A stretch of DNA of 64,000 nt from Lachnospiraceae bacterium JLR.KK002 (GCA_036941025.1 JAYMNP010000001.1:1813501-1877500), one strand, 5' to 3'. Shown: positions 16,770 through 25,104, counted from the stretch's first letter. Notes: generated from the letters alone by a model not told the origin. Numbers and translations are program-made.

Positions 16770-17982
16770 CCGGCAGACGAAAAAGATAATGCATATCCTC
16801 TTTTTCCCCCTGAATCATTTTATGGATATCTTCCAGCAAATAGCCAACCGAAAGGGACTGCTGATACATATCATTGGTGGTGCACCAGACATTTCCTTTT
16901 TTTACCGCTTTAAAATCTGCCAGAACCTCACACTTATCCAGGAGTTCTTCCACACTGGACACGCCGCCGTCTATGGAACTGTTATAGATCAGGAAATCAG
17001 CGTCTTTCGCACCGACATAAAATTCCTCTACCTGCATGTTCAGGGTGGAACGCCTGTTTTCCGGATCTCCCAGGTCATCAAAAATATACTTTCCTCCTGC
17101 CAGTTCAATCATTTTCGGCACATAATCCGAAGACTGGCGTACCTGTACCATTCCATTGGAAGTGATAAAAAAGAAGGCCACGGTTCGGTCCGTTTTTTCG
17201 GCCGCGCTTACTTTTTCAAGAATCACCTGCTGCTCCGCGAATATCCGTTCTGCTTCTTCCTCTTTTCCCAACAGGGCACCGTAAAACTTCACCCATTCCA
17301 CTCTGCCAAGGGGGTGGGGCTCATAACTGGAATAATCCGTCACTGAAGGAATATGAAACTCTTCCAGCTTCTCCGTCACTTCCGGGGCATGGGAAATCAT
17401 CATGTTTTCTATGGCAAGGGTACAGTGCTCCGACACAAGCAGCTCATAATCCGGCCTGTTATATTTGCCTGCATAGAGAATATCGCCCTGTTCCATTGCC
17501 TTTCGAGCCTCTTCAATATACCAGCCCTCTTCTTTCTGGCCGGAAAACCGGATTGCATCCAGCCCGTCCAGCTCACGGAACATATCCATCACGGAGGACG
17601 CCACCAGATAAATATCTTTTACAGGGTGCTTCAATATCACCGGCTCCTGATTCCCGGTCTGCATACCGTCAACTATGATATCCGTATTCTCCGGTACTTC
17701 TCTGCCTTCCGGTACTATCAGAAACCGGGCACCGTCCATGGTCGTGGTCAGCAGAGTATATCCGTCCTCGTAATAATCCACGGTAAAATTTTCAGCATAA
17801 TCCAGTTCCATACTGCCTTCATGTACCAGCACCGGTCCGGTTTCCCCCGCTTCCGACTCTGATTTTTCTTCCGCCCTTTCGGCAGGTTCCGGTTTGGAAG
17901 CAGAGGAAGGACCGCCACAACCTGACAGCCACAGCAGTCCTGCAAAGAGCAGTAATATTAATTTCTTTCTTCCTCTCATCAT
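16753..17982 (-). CDS. Vitamin B12/heme/iron-type ABC binding lipoprotein
   Basis: 409 residues. A lipobox (LSGC, cysteine about residue 21) is followed by a Glu/Ser-rich linker and a periplasmic-binding type 2 domain of the BtuF/FhuD class (two lobes joined by a long helix). LAIENMMISHAPEVTEKLEEF and KKGNVWC are typical family landmarks. It delivers the ligand to the adjacent FecCD-like permease. Ligand identity (corrinoid, heme or siderophore) cannot be read from sequence; the riboswitch favours a corrinoid-related compound. Confidence 0.9.
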   Translation of the reverse strand: MMRGRKKLILLLFAGLLWLSGCGGPSSASKPEPAERAEEKSESEAGETGPVLVHEGSMELDYAENFTVDYYEDGYTLLTTTMDGARFLIVPEGREVPENTDIIVDGMQTGNQEPVILKHPVKDIYLVASSVMDMFRELDGLDAIRFSGQKEEGWYIEEARKAMEQGDILYAGKYNRPDYELLVSEHCTLAIENMMISHAPEVTEKLEEFHIPSVTDYSSYEPHPLGRVEWVKFYGALLGKEEEAERIFAEQQVILEKVSAAEKTDRTVAFFFITSNGMVQVRQSSDYVPKMIELAGGKYIFDDLGDPENRRSTLNMQVEEFYVGAKDADFLIYNSSIDGGVSSVEELLDKCEVLADFKAVKKGNVWCTTNDMYQQSLSVGYLLEDIHKMIQGEKEDMHYLFRLPDGKIH

Positions 17983-17994
17983 ATCTCCATACAG

Positions 17995-18906
17995 TTATCC
18001 TTTTTTCACTGTTTCTGAATGAAATGTCAGCGTGTATTCTATTTCATGGGGCTTACTCATTGCCACCGTATCTCCAATAACTTCCATTGGTATATCAAAT
18101 CCGGAAACGGGAAATTCAAACACAGATCCGCCTTCCGTACTGACCGGAAAATACTTTTCTCCTTCCACAATCATATAATCGTAGTCCGGACTGCTCCACT
18201 GTACGGTTGCCAGCGCTTTTCCATCTGTTACTGTAAGTGCTGCAGGCGATAAAATCTCCGTTCTTCCGCTTCCGCCTTCCAGAGTAACTTCCACACTGTA
18301 GGTACCGTCTTCAAAATCTTCCGCTCTTCTGGCCTGCGTGCCATTTTCCTGCGCCTTCCCATCTTTTCCCTCCGTGTTATTTTCCAGGGGAACCGGATTT
18401 GAAACACTGACTTTGTGGTCATACCATTTCCCCTTTGTTCCAATCAGCGCCAGGTCAAATTCCTTTTCCAACGCCGGAACAGGCACATCAAAGCCATACA
18501 CCTTCTCCGTCATGCCATCGCTGTATGTGACCATATCTTCTGTGGGAATAAGCAGTTCTGCTCCTTCTTTCCCGGCGTCATCGGCAGTTCCCGGATAAAG
18601 ATTTACGATATTTTTGGAGGCAAGGGAGATATGTATGGTCATTTTCCCATTCTCTACGGTCAGGGTTCCTCTGTCGTCACAGGCCTCGCTTACGTGAAAC
18701 ATACCGCTGTCTGTTTTAAACTCCGCAAGATATGTCCCGTCCGCCAGTTCTTCCGCATCTGATTCAGCCGGAACTTCTGAAGATGTTTCCGGTACCTGTT
18801 CTGACACGGTTTCCGAATGATTTTCTTTCACACGTTCCGTATCTCCGCAGCCGCCAGCCAATGCGGACAGAAGAAACAGAACCATGATTCCCACATATTT
18901 CTTCAT
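17995..18906 (-). CDS. Lipoprotein with two NEAT-like domains
   Basis: 303 residues: signal peptide with lipobox LAGGC (cysteine about residue 20), an acidic linker, and two beta-rich domains at about 55-165 and 198-300, each opening with DGTY. Domain 2 contains SSPDYDYMIVEGEKYF and matches the protein at 11917-12450. The architecture resembles NEAT-domain heme-binding surface proteins, tentatively. It lies between the exported chelatase gene and the ABC binding lipoprotein gene, which suggests ligand capture or hand-over at the cell surface. Confidence 0.8.
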   Translation of the reverse strand: MKKYVGIMVLFLLSALAGGCGDTERVKENHSETVSEQVPETSSEVPAESDAEELADGTYLAEFKTDSGMFHVSEACDDRGTLTVENGKMTIHISLASKNIVNLYPGTADDAGKEGAELLIPTEDMVTYSDGMTEKVYGFDVPVPALEKEFDLALIGTKGKWYDHKVSVSNPVPLENNTEGKDGKAQENGTQARRAEDFEDGTYSVEVTLEGGSGRTEILSPAALTVTDGKALATVQWSSPDYDYMIVEGEKYFPVSTEGGSVFEFPVSGFDIPMEVIGDTVAMSKPHEIEYTLTFHSETVKKG

Positions 18907-18921
18907 CTTAATCCCTCAATC

Positions 18922-20205
18922 TCACTGTTCATTCATTGCAACTGTCGTATGCTCCACATAAAGTTTCTGAACGGCTTCAATGGAGCCAAGACCTGTAATC
19001 TGTGTCTCCACACTGTCGAAATCACCGGACGCCCTGAACATACTGACCCAGGAATCCTCATCTTCTCCTGCCATATCATTGTTGGCATGATCGCCTGCCA
19101 CAACCATCAGGGGACGGAGAATAACTTTTTTGTACCCCGCCTGCTTTACTGCCTCAATCACTGCCTCACAGGAGGTATCTTCCGGTTCCCCTTCTACGGT
19201 TCCGATAAATACATTCTCATATCCAAGAGCTCCCATCTGGGACTGCATCTGGCTGTAAGACACCTTTGCCGTATGAGAAGTGCCATGGCCCAAAAATACG
19301 AAAGCCGCACCGTCTTCTTTTGCCGCTTCCAGGCTGTCGTATCCGCCATCCTGCACTGCCGCTTCCGTAAGGGCTTTTGCAACGGCCTCTTTATCTTCAT
19401 TGATTACAGAAGCATCTTCTCCGACTTCACCAAGCAAAGGCTCTGCCACTTTTACCGTTTCGAATTTCTCCCGATATGCTTCCACGGATTCCATCATCTC
19501 ATCATATTCTGCCCCGTGCATCAGATGGGTAGGCTGTATTACAAGATTCTTTACTCCGTTCGCCACCGCACGTTCCAACGCCTGTTCCATATTGTCAATA
19601 TGATCTCCGTCACGGGCCTGTACATGGTTAATAATAATCTGTGCGGTAAAAGCCCTTCTTACGGACCAGTCGGGATTTGCTTCCTGCAGTGCGTCTTCAA
19701 TGCTTTTGATGTCATCCACGCGGCTGCTGTTAAAGGAGGTTCCGAAGCTGACTGCCAGAATTTCATTTTCACCAATGTCATCCTGATTTCTCGTATCATC
19801 TGCAGAGGCATCTCCAGTATCTCTGCCAAAATAATCGGGATCTGCATTTTCACCTTCCACCAGTTCTTTCTGTTCATCTGTCAGGGCATCCCAGGCAGCT
19901 TTTGCCTGAGTACACTGTTCGTCCGTATTTCCAGTCCTCTCCTGCACATAAATTGCATCAATCAGGGCGGCAGCCTCATCGGCAGCAGCCTGATCCGTGT
20001 TTGCCTCCTCTTTTCCTTCTTCCGGCTCTTTTTTATTGGCTTCTGTCTGCTCCGTATCTGCCTTTTTCTCTTCCGGCGTTTTATTGTCTGCTTCTGTCTG
20101 ATTCGTATTTTCGGCAGTCTCCGAAGTTTCCTTTGAACAGCCTGCCAAAGCCAGGGAACAGGTCATCACACCCGCCAGTAAGGCAACCAAAAATTTCTTT
20201 TTCAT
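18922..20205 (-). CDS. cbiK: Exported CbiK-type cobaltochelatase lipoprotein
   Basis: 427 residues. Signal peptide with lipobox LALAGC (Cys23), a Glu/Lys/Thr-rich linker (24-75), a small helical segment (76-125), then a CbiK domain (about 147-427). FLGHGTSH (His307) and VVAGDHANND (His373) match the two metal-ligand histidines of anaerobic sirohydrochlorin cobaltochelatases. Cytosolic CbiK inserts cobalt in early cobalamin synthesis; this form would act outside the membrane, as proposed for periplasmic CbiK of Desulfovibrio. It could remodel metals in scavenged tetrapyrroles. First gene of the riboswitch operon. Confidence 0.9.
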   Translation of the reverse strand: MKKKFLVALLAGVMTCSLALAGCSKETSETAENTNQTEADNKTPEEKKADTEQTEANKKEPEEGKEEANTDQAAADEAAALIDAIYVQERTGNTDEQCTQAKAAWDALTDEQKELVEGENADPDYFGRDTGDASADDTRNQDDIGENEILAVSFGTSFNSSRVDDIKSIEDALQEANPDWSVRRAFTAQIIINHVQARDGDHIDNMEQALERAVANGVKNLVIQPTHLMHGAEYDEMMESVEAYREKFETVKVAEPLLGEVGEDASVINEDKEAVAKALTEAAVQDGGYDSLEAAKEDGAAFVFLGHGTSHTAKVSYSQMQSQMGALGYENVFIGTVEGEPEDTSCEAVIEAVKQAGYKKVILRPLMVVAGDHANNDMAGEDEDSWVSMFRASGDFDSVETQITGLGSIEAVQKLYVEHTTVAMNEQ

Positions 20206-20309
20206 TTTTCTCTCCTTTTCCTGTTGTTACCAAAATGGTAGTATCTATGCAGAATATCCTTTCCGATATTCTGTGCCGCTTTGCGGCAGCATCTTTTGCA
20301 AAAGCGCTT

Positions 20310-20508
20310 TACAAAACAAAATGGGCAATTCCGCTTCAGCTCCTCTGGCCCCTCATTCTTGAGAGGGTGCACACTTTGACGCGCGCGAGCGGATTGCGCA
20401 GCAACAGATTTCCTCTCCGCGAGCTGCGCATCTCGCCCGGAGGGCTTTATCTTATAGGAAACCTATATACTTTACCACTTCACAGTAACACGATATTTCC
20501 TGTAAAAT
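20310..20508 (-). repeat. Terminator-linked structured repeat, copy C (variant tail)
   Basis: Minus-strand order: a weakened first stem (20448-20508), GCGCAGCTCGCGGAG segment, TTGC-tgc-GCAA and a damaged CCGC hairpin. It then has a different tail with CCCTC/GAGGG and a GCGG-containing segment, shared with copies F and G. It lies in the leader between the cobalamin riboswitch and cbiK. Confidence 0.65.
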
Positions 20509-20513
20509 AAAAA

Positions 20514-20550
20514 ATGTGCAGCCCGCATTTCTCACACGCGAGTTGCACAT
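20514..20550 (-). terminator. Second terminator-like hairpin in the cbiK leader
   Basis: ATGTGCA/TGCACAT stem followed by TTTTTTATTTT on the minus strand, directly before repeat copy C. Confidence 0.5.
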
Positions 20551-20599
20551 CACATTTTCACATTACAGAATCTCCTTAAAAAATTTCTGTAATAAAAAA

Positions 20600-20625
20600 C
20601 TTTACCATAAAAAACTACGGTAAAG
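20600..20625 (-). terminator. Riboswitch expression-platform terminator
   Basis: CTTTACCGTA/TATGGTAAAG stem followed by TTTTTTATTA on the minus strand, just downstream of the cobalamin aptamer. Ligand binding is expected to favour termination and so switch off the operon. Confidence 0.8.
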
Positions 20626-20699
20626 GATTCATACATTTTATCACAGATCTGCAGACATTTCTCTGCAAACCCAAGCGTACAACCAGTCACTCGTGGCTT

Positions 20700-20885
20700 G
20701 AAATAATATATTTCTGTACAACATCCAGGCAGGTTTCCCGACTTAACAATCATCACATCAGCCACCTTCCCAGTTTCCCAGTGGTATATCGGCTTCTGCT
20801 CCCTTATTACGGTGACGAGTTCGCATGGGATTCACACCCATTTTCCCTTTTCACCAAAATAATATATGTTTTACATATTATTTTG
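20700..20885 (-). ncRNA. Cobalamin riboswitch
   Basis: The minus strand carries the B12 box AAGTCGGGAAACCTGCCTGG (20725-20744). The conserved GGGAAN and GGTGTGAATCCC-type segment lies at about 20830-20850, with GAGCAGAAGCC and CACTGGG elements between them. Closing strands AAATAATAT and ATATTATTT pair at the ends. An additional AT-rich hairpin at 20857-20885 could compete with the closing stem. It precedes the nine-gene operon starting with cbiK, so the operon should be repressed by cobalamin. Confidence 0.92.
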
Positions 20886-20916
20886 ACACCTGTATGCAAT
20901 TTATTTAATTTTCTAC

Positions 20917-20944
20917 AGTATACCACACATTTCTGAAATGTCAA
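20917..20944 (-). promoter_or_regulatory. Promoter of the cobalamin-riboswitch operon
   Basis: TTGACA (20939-20944) and TATACT (20917-20922), 16-bp spacer, minus strand, just upstream of the riboswitch. Confidence 0.75.
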
Positions 20945-20999
20945 TACCTGCCAGATTTTCTTTTTCCTGGGGTCAGCACACCCGAAGAACAGAAAAATC

Positions 21000-21028
21000 G
21001 GAAGCCGTGAAAAAATTTACGGCTTCCG
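21000..21028 (-). terminator. fbp terminator
   Basis: GGAAGCCGT/ACGGCTTCC stem followed by GATTTTTCTG on the minus strand, starting about 10 nt after the fbp stop codon. Confidence 0.85.
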
Positions 21029-21037
21029 GCATATGAT

Positions 21038-22993
21038 TTACTGCCGCTCCACAATGGTCCCTTCCCGATATGCACACAGCAGTTTTTCCAGTTCTATGAT
21101 ATTTTCTTTGATTTCCTTGCCCACATCGGTGTCGGCTACGGTTCTTCGCAGATTCACATGCTGTACCAGCATCATATGGGAATGAATGTCGCTTCCGTTC
21201 TGCACTGCTTTTTCCACTGATTCAAAAGGCTCGTGGGCGGCAAGCAGCAGACCGTAGGAATTGTAAATCAGGGTATAGCCTGCAATTCCCGTTTTGGGCT
21301 GATAGGCCTTGGAAAAACCTCCGTCAATAATCAGCAGCTTTCCATTGCATTTCACCGGAGATTCTCCCCGCTTTGTCTCCACCGGCACATGGCCGTTGAT
21401 AATATGGGAGTCCTCGTCTTCCAGTCCGAATTCATGCAGAATTTTACTGACAATTTCCTCCTGCTCCAGCAGACGGTAATAGGGATTTTTAGGCTCTTTA
21501 TGGGTCTTTTTGTCTGCAATAAAATACCGTTCAAAGGTGGTCATTTTGGATTTTCCAAATACCGGGGAATTGGCGTTCTGCCAGATGAACCACAGAATGT
21601 CCAGCCCTTTCTGCTTCTCTGTTTTGTCTATGGAATAATATCCTTTCCTGGCATAGTGTTCCAGCACGTCATATAAAGCCTTACCGCTGTATTCTCCATC
21701 GTAAATGCGCACTTTCTTAAAGGTTCCGTCCTCATTGAAAGGAACGCAGCCATGATACAGAAGGTTTCCATTGTATACTTTATACAGGCTTCCCTTGGTA
21801 AACAGAAACCGGATGTGCTTCTGAAGTTTTTCACAGTTGATAAAAGCAGTCACCAGACGGTCCACCACATCTGCTTCCTCCGGAGACAGCTCATAGGGAT
21901 TTTTCATATCTATGGTGGGGAAGCAGGTATCTTTCAGCGGATAGGTTTTTCCCTCTACCTCTACGGTTCCCTTCTCCAGATCCATTTTGTCCAGCAGCAG
22001 CCGGTGGTCCATCTGAAATTCCGGATGTTTTTTCATAAGCTGGCCTTCCAGTTTGAACTGGATTATGGCTATGGCCTTGTGCATTTTTTCATCTAACTGC
22101 ACATCTTTCACATCGTATTCGTCTTCCCGGTAATCCAGGTGGAAAACGTCACAGGGGTCTTTTGCATACTTGTCCAGCGCAAACCTTACCAGCGGAATCA
22201 GATTGATCCCATACCCGTCCTCTAACGTATTCAGGTTTCCGTATTTTGCTGAAATGCGGATGACGTTTGCAATGCAGGCAGGATTTCCTGCAGCCGCCCC
22301 CATCCACAGCACATCATGATTCCCCCACTGAATGTCCACGGAATGATGTTCCATCAGGGTGTCCATAATCAGATTGGGATAGGGGCCTCTGTCATAAATA
22401 TCTCCCACCACATGCAGGTGATCCACAATCAGCCGCCGGATTAAATTGCAGAACGCAACTACCAGCTCCGAGGCTCTTCCGGTGCGGATAACGGAATTGA
22501 TGATTTCGTTGTAATATGCTTCCTGGTCTGTCACATCCGGCCGCCCGGTGAGCAGTTCCTCGATTACATAGGCAAAATCCTTTGGCAGAGCCTTGCGTAC
22601 TTTGGAACGGGTGTATTTGGAGGAAGCGCCCTTGCAGATGCGGATCAGGCGGTACAAAGTCACCTTATACCAGTCCTCCAGATTTTCCTCCTGTTTTAAC
22701 ACCTGCTTTAATTTTAATTCCGGATAATAAATCAGAATGGCAATGCTTTTTTTCTCTGCCACAGAAAGGCTGTTGCCGAATTCTTCTTCAATTTTCCGTT
22801 TGATTGCTCCGGAACCATTTTTCATTACATGCTGGAACTGGTCGTATTCCCCGTGAATGTCCGTAATAAAATGCTCTGTCCCTTTGGGCAGGCTGAGAAT
22901 CGCCTGCAGATTCACGATTTCCGTGGCTGCTGCCGGAATCGTAGGATATTGTTTTGCCAGCCCTTTTAAATACCTGATTTCTCCTGTTTCCAT
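21038..22993 (-). CDS. fbp: Fructose-1,6-bisphosphatase, class III
   Basis: 651 residues, the normal length of the Firmicute class III enzyme that makes fructose 6-phosphate in gluconeogenesis. A metallophosphoesterase core is visible: DIHGEYDQF (about residue 44), VGDIYDRGP (about residue 196), WGNHDVLWMG and INGHVPV. The enzyme is unrelated to class I/II phosphatases. It is apparently monocistronic, with its own strong terminator and 106 bp to dapB. Confidence 0.95.
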   Translation of the reverse strand: METGEIRYLKGLAKQYPTIPAAATEIVNLQAILSLPKGTEHFITDIHGEYDQFQHVMKNGSGAIKRKIEEEFGNSLSVAEKKSIAILIYYPELKLKQVLKQEENLEDWYKVTLYRLIRICKGASSKYTRSKVRKALPKDFAYVIEELLTGRPDVTDQEAYYNEIINSVIRTGRASELVVAFCNLIRRLIVDHLHVVGDIYDRGPYPNLIMDTLMEHHSVDIQWGNHDVLWMGAAAGNPACIANVIRISAKYGNLNTLEDGYGINLIPLVRFALDKYAKDPCDVFHLDYREDEYDVKDVQLDEKMHKAIAIIQFKLEGQLMKKHPEFQMDHRLLLDKMDLEKGTVEVEGKTYPLKDTCFPTIDMKNPYELSPEEADVVDRLVTAFINCEKLQKHIRFLFTKGSLYKVYNGNLLYHGCVPFNEDGTFKKVRIYDGEYSGKALYDVLEHYARKGYYSIDKTEKQKGLDILWFIWQNANSPVFGKSKMTTFERYFIADKKTHKEPKNPYYRLLEQEEIVSKILHEFGLEDEDSHIINGHVPVETKRGESPVKCNGKLLIIDGGFSKAYQPKTGIAGYTLIYNSYGLLLAAHEPFESVEKAVQNGSDIHSHMMLVQHVNLRRTVADTDVGKEIKENIIELEKLLCAYREGTIVERQ

Positions 22994-23099
22994 TTACTGT
23001 TCTCCCTGTTTTCTCACTTTATCTGTTCTCTGTCCCTGCTGTCTGGCACAGTTTCCAAAGAACTGTCTTACCGCCCGCCTGTGCCTGACATAGGGTAAA

Positions 23100-23861
23100 T
23101 TATCCTGCTTCAATCACATCTTTCATGTCATAATTTCCTGCCGGTTTTCCTGCCAGAAACTTTGCCGCTTCCACTGCGCCTTTTCCAAAAATTCCTTTGG
23201 AATAAGCAGTGTGGCGGATTTCTATGACCTCGTCCAGTCCGGCAAAAATCACTTCATGTTCCCCCACAATACTGCCGCCCCGGACTGCCTGAATGCCGAT
23301 TTCATTTTTTTCCCGCTTCTTTCTTTCCTGTGTACGGTCATATTTATACTGATACGCATTTTCCAGTGCTTCGTTGATGGAATCTGCCAGTGCCAGCGCT
23401 GTTCCGCTGGGCGCGTCCACTTTCTGATTATGGTGCTTTTCCACAATTTCCATATCAAAACCTGCCGGCGCCAGTATCCTGGCTGCCTTTTGCAGCAGCT
23501 CCATCAGGACATTTACCCCCAGAGACATGTTGGCAGACTTCAGTACGGCAGTTTTCCTGCCTGCCTCTTCCACTTTCCTGTTCTGTTCCTCGCTTAACCC
23601 TGTGGTACATAAAACCACCGGAAGCTGATGCTGCACACAATACTTAAGCAGGCTGTCCACTGCAGAAGCTGCCGCAAAGTCCACCACCACATCGGCCTCC
23701 ACTTTGCAGTCTTCAATCCTCTGAAACACCGGATAGGAATTTTCAATTCCATCATACGGGTCAATACCTGCCACAATCTGAATATCGCTGTCCTCCTGGC
23801 AGATGGAAGAAATTACCTGTCCCATCCTGCCATTACAGCCATGCATAATCATTTTTACCAT
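23100..23861 (-). CDS. dapB: 4-hydroxy-tetrahydrodipicolinate reductase
   Basis: 253 residues. N-terminal dinucleotide-binding GCNGRMGQVISS (residues 8-19) and the catalytic segment EKHHNQKVDAPSGTAL (about residues 142-157) are intact. It reduces the DapA product in lysine and diaminopimelate synthesis. An AGGAGG site precedes ATG. It lies downstream of dapA, but a terminator (23985-24009) and a structured repeat ending in a T-run (23885-23909) separate the two. Confidence 0.96.
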   Translation of the reverse strand: MVKMIMHGCNGRMGQVISSICQEDSDIQIVAGIDPYDGIENSYPVFQRIEDCKVEADVVVDFAAASAVDSLLKYCVQHQLPVVLCTTGLSEEQNRKVEEAGRKTAVLKSANMSLGVNVLMELLQKAARILAPAGFDMEIVEKHHNQKVDAPSGTALALADSINEALENAYQYKYDRTQERKKREKNEIGIQAVRGGSIVGEHEVIFAGLDEVIEIRHTAYSKGIFGKGAVEAAKFLAGKPAGNYDMKDVIEAG

Positions 23862-23884
23862 TTCTGTTTTCCTCCTGTGTATAT

Positions 23885-23978
23885 AAAAAAGAATGCGCTA
23901 TGCGCATTCTCCGCGCGCGAGCGGATTGCGCAGCAATAAACATCAACCCCGCGAGCCGGGGCAGACCCTTTGCTGCAT
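23885..23978 (-). repeat. Terminator-linked structured repeat, copy D
   Basis: Between dapA and dapB. It keeps TTGC-tgc-GCAA, CCGC-n6-GCGG and a final perfect GAATGCGC/GCGCATTC hairpin with TTTTTT, which ends about 24 nt from the dapB start. The first long stem is replaced by CCCCGGCTCGCGGGG. No promoter is evident between it and dapB. Confidence 0.75.
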
Positions 23979-23984
23979 AAAACT

Positions 23985-24009
23985 GAGCTGCCCTGCAAAC
24001 GGACAGCTC
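23985..24009 (-). terminator. Terminator after dapA
   Basis: GAGCTGTCC/GGGCAGCTC stem followed by AGTTTTAT on the minus strand, about 10 nt after the dapA stop codon. Confidence 0.7.
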
Positions 24010-24018
24010 TTAAAAATG

Positions 24019-24909
24019 TCAGGCCAGCGGAATGCCAAATTCTTTCATAGCCTTTGATAATTTTTTCACATTCTCAGGCTCCATCTCGCTTAAAGGTGCC
24101 CGCAGAGAACCTGTATTCCATCCCATCAGATTCATTGCTGCTTTTACCGGAATTGGATTCACCTCACAGAACAGGGCATCCACCAGGGGAAGAGCTTTTA
24201 TCTGCATTTCCAGTGCCTCCTTGTGGTTTCCGTTCAGATAATTCATTACCATATCATGGGTGAATTTGGGGGCAATATTGGAGAGAACGGAAATTACCCC
24301 GATTCCACCGCAGGCAAGCAGAGGAATTACCTGCCCATCCTCACCGGAATAGACGTCAAAATCTCCCTGTGTCTGCTCCATCAGTTTCAGTGTATAGGAA
24401 ATATCTCCTACGGCGTCTTTCATTCCCACAATATGCTCCACTTCCCGGTTCAGGAAAGCCGCTGTTTCCGCTTCAATCCTGCAGCCTGTTCTGCCCGGAA
24501 TATTGTACATGATAATGGGAATATCCACATATTTTGCCACCCGGATATAATGTTCAATCAACCCTTTCTGGGTGGCTTTGTTATAGTAGGGGGTTACCAC
24601 CAGCAGTCCGTCCGCACCCACAAGCTGAGCCTGGTAGGAAAGTTCCACGGCTGTCCGGGTACAGTTCGAACCGGTTCCCGCAATCACCGGAATCCGTTTA
24701 TCCACAATGGCAACTGCAGCCCGTATTACTTCCAGATGTTCCTCCACGGTCAGGGTGGATGCCTCTCCGGTGGTTCCTGTAATAATAATACTGTCTGTTT
24801 CATTCTGAATCTGGTCTTCCAGAATTTCCGCCAGTTTATCGTAATCCACTTCCAGATTTTCCTTCATTGGTGTAACAAGCGCTACGCCTGCGCCTTTAAA
24901 AAGTGCCAT
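24019..24909 (-). CDS. dapA: 4-hydroxy-tetrahydrodipicolinate synthase
   Basis: 296 residues, typical of the family. TGTTGEASTLTVEEH (about residues 44-58) and YNIPGRTGCRI with tyrosine about 136, plus the Schiff-base lysine in VGMKDAVGD (about residue 164), are intact. It condenses pyruvate with aspartate semialdehyde at the start of the lysine/DAP branch. AAGGAGG precedes the ATG. Controlled by the lysine riboswitch upstream; forms a functional pair with dapB. Confidence 0.96.
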   Translation of the reverse strand: MALFKGAGVALVTPMKENLEVDYDKLAEILEDQIQNETDSIIITGTTGEASTLTVEEHLEVIRAAVAIVDKRIPVIAGTGSNCTRTAVELSYQAQLVGADGLLVVTPYYNKATQKGLIEHYIRVAKYVDIPIIMYNIPGRTGCRIEAETAAFLNREVEHIVGMKDAVGDISYTLKLMEQTQGDFDVYSGEDGQVIPLLACGGIGVISVLSNIAPKFTHDMVMNYLNGNHKEALEMQIKALPLVDALFCEVNPIPVKAAMNLMGWNTGSLRAPLSEMEPENVKKLSKAMKEFGIPLA

Positions 24910-24980
24910 ATACTTTCCTCCTTAAATTGATGAAAAACTTCGTCTGCGGGATTCCCCCACTGAGTGGGATAATTGTTTTT

Positions 24981-25033
24981 TGCCTTACAGAAAATACTTT
25001 CACACGTTAGCGGAAAAGGTATTTCCTGTAAGA
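24981..25033 (-). repeat. First-stem fragment of the repeat family, copy E
   Basis: Long hairpin with CTTACAGGAAATACC paired to a TTTCTGTAAGG-like arm and the loop containing the GCGT/ACGC-like motif of the family. It starts right after the lysine riboswitch terminator and is followed by CCCACTCAGTGGG, not by the usual core. Confidence 0.65.
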
Positions 25034-25039
25034 TAAAGA

Positions 25040-25062
25040 AAGCCGACTGGACAAGTCGGCTT
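25040..25062 (-). terminator. Lysine riboswitch terminator
   Basis: AAGCCGACT/AGTCGGCTT stem followed by TCTTTAT on the minus strand. Confidence 0.85.
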
Positions 25063-25104
25063 AAAGATTCTGACATTTGCAAAAAACCCTGTTCTCTGCT
25101 TATA

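Noticed and set aside
18817..20136. 439-codon open frame on the plus strand
   Set aside because: Antisense to the cbiK lipoprotein gene and composed of Cys/Phe/His-rich shadow sequence.
20521..20580. Small leader peptide genes after the cobalamin riboswitch
   Set aside because: The good RBS is followed by ATG TGA (start-stop), and other short frames lack support.
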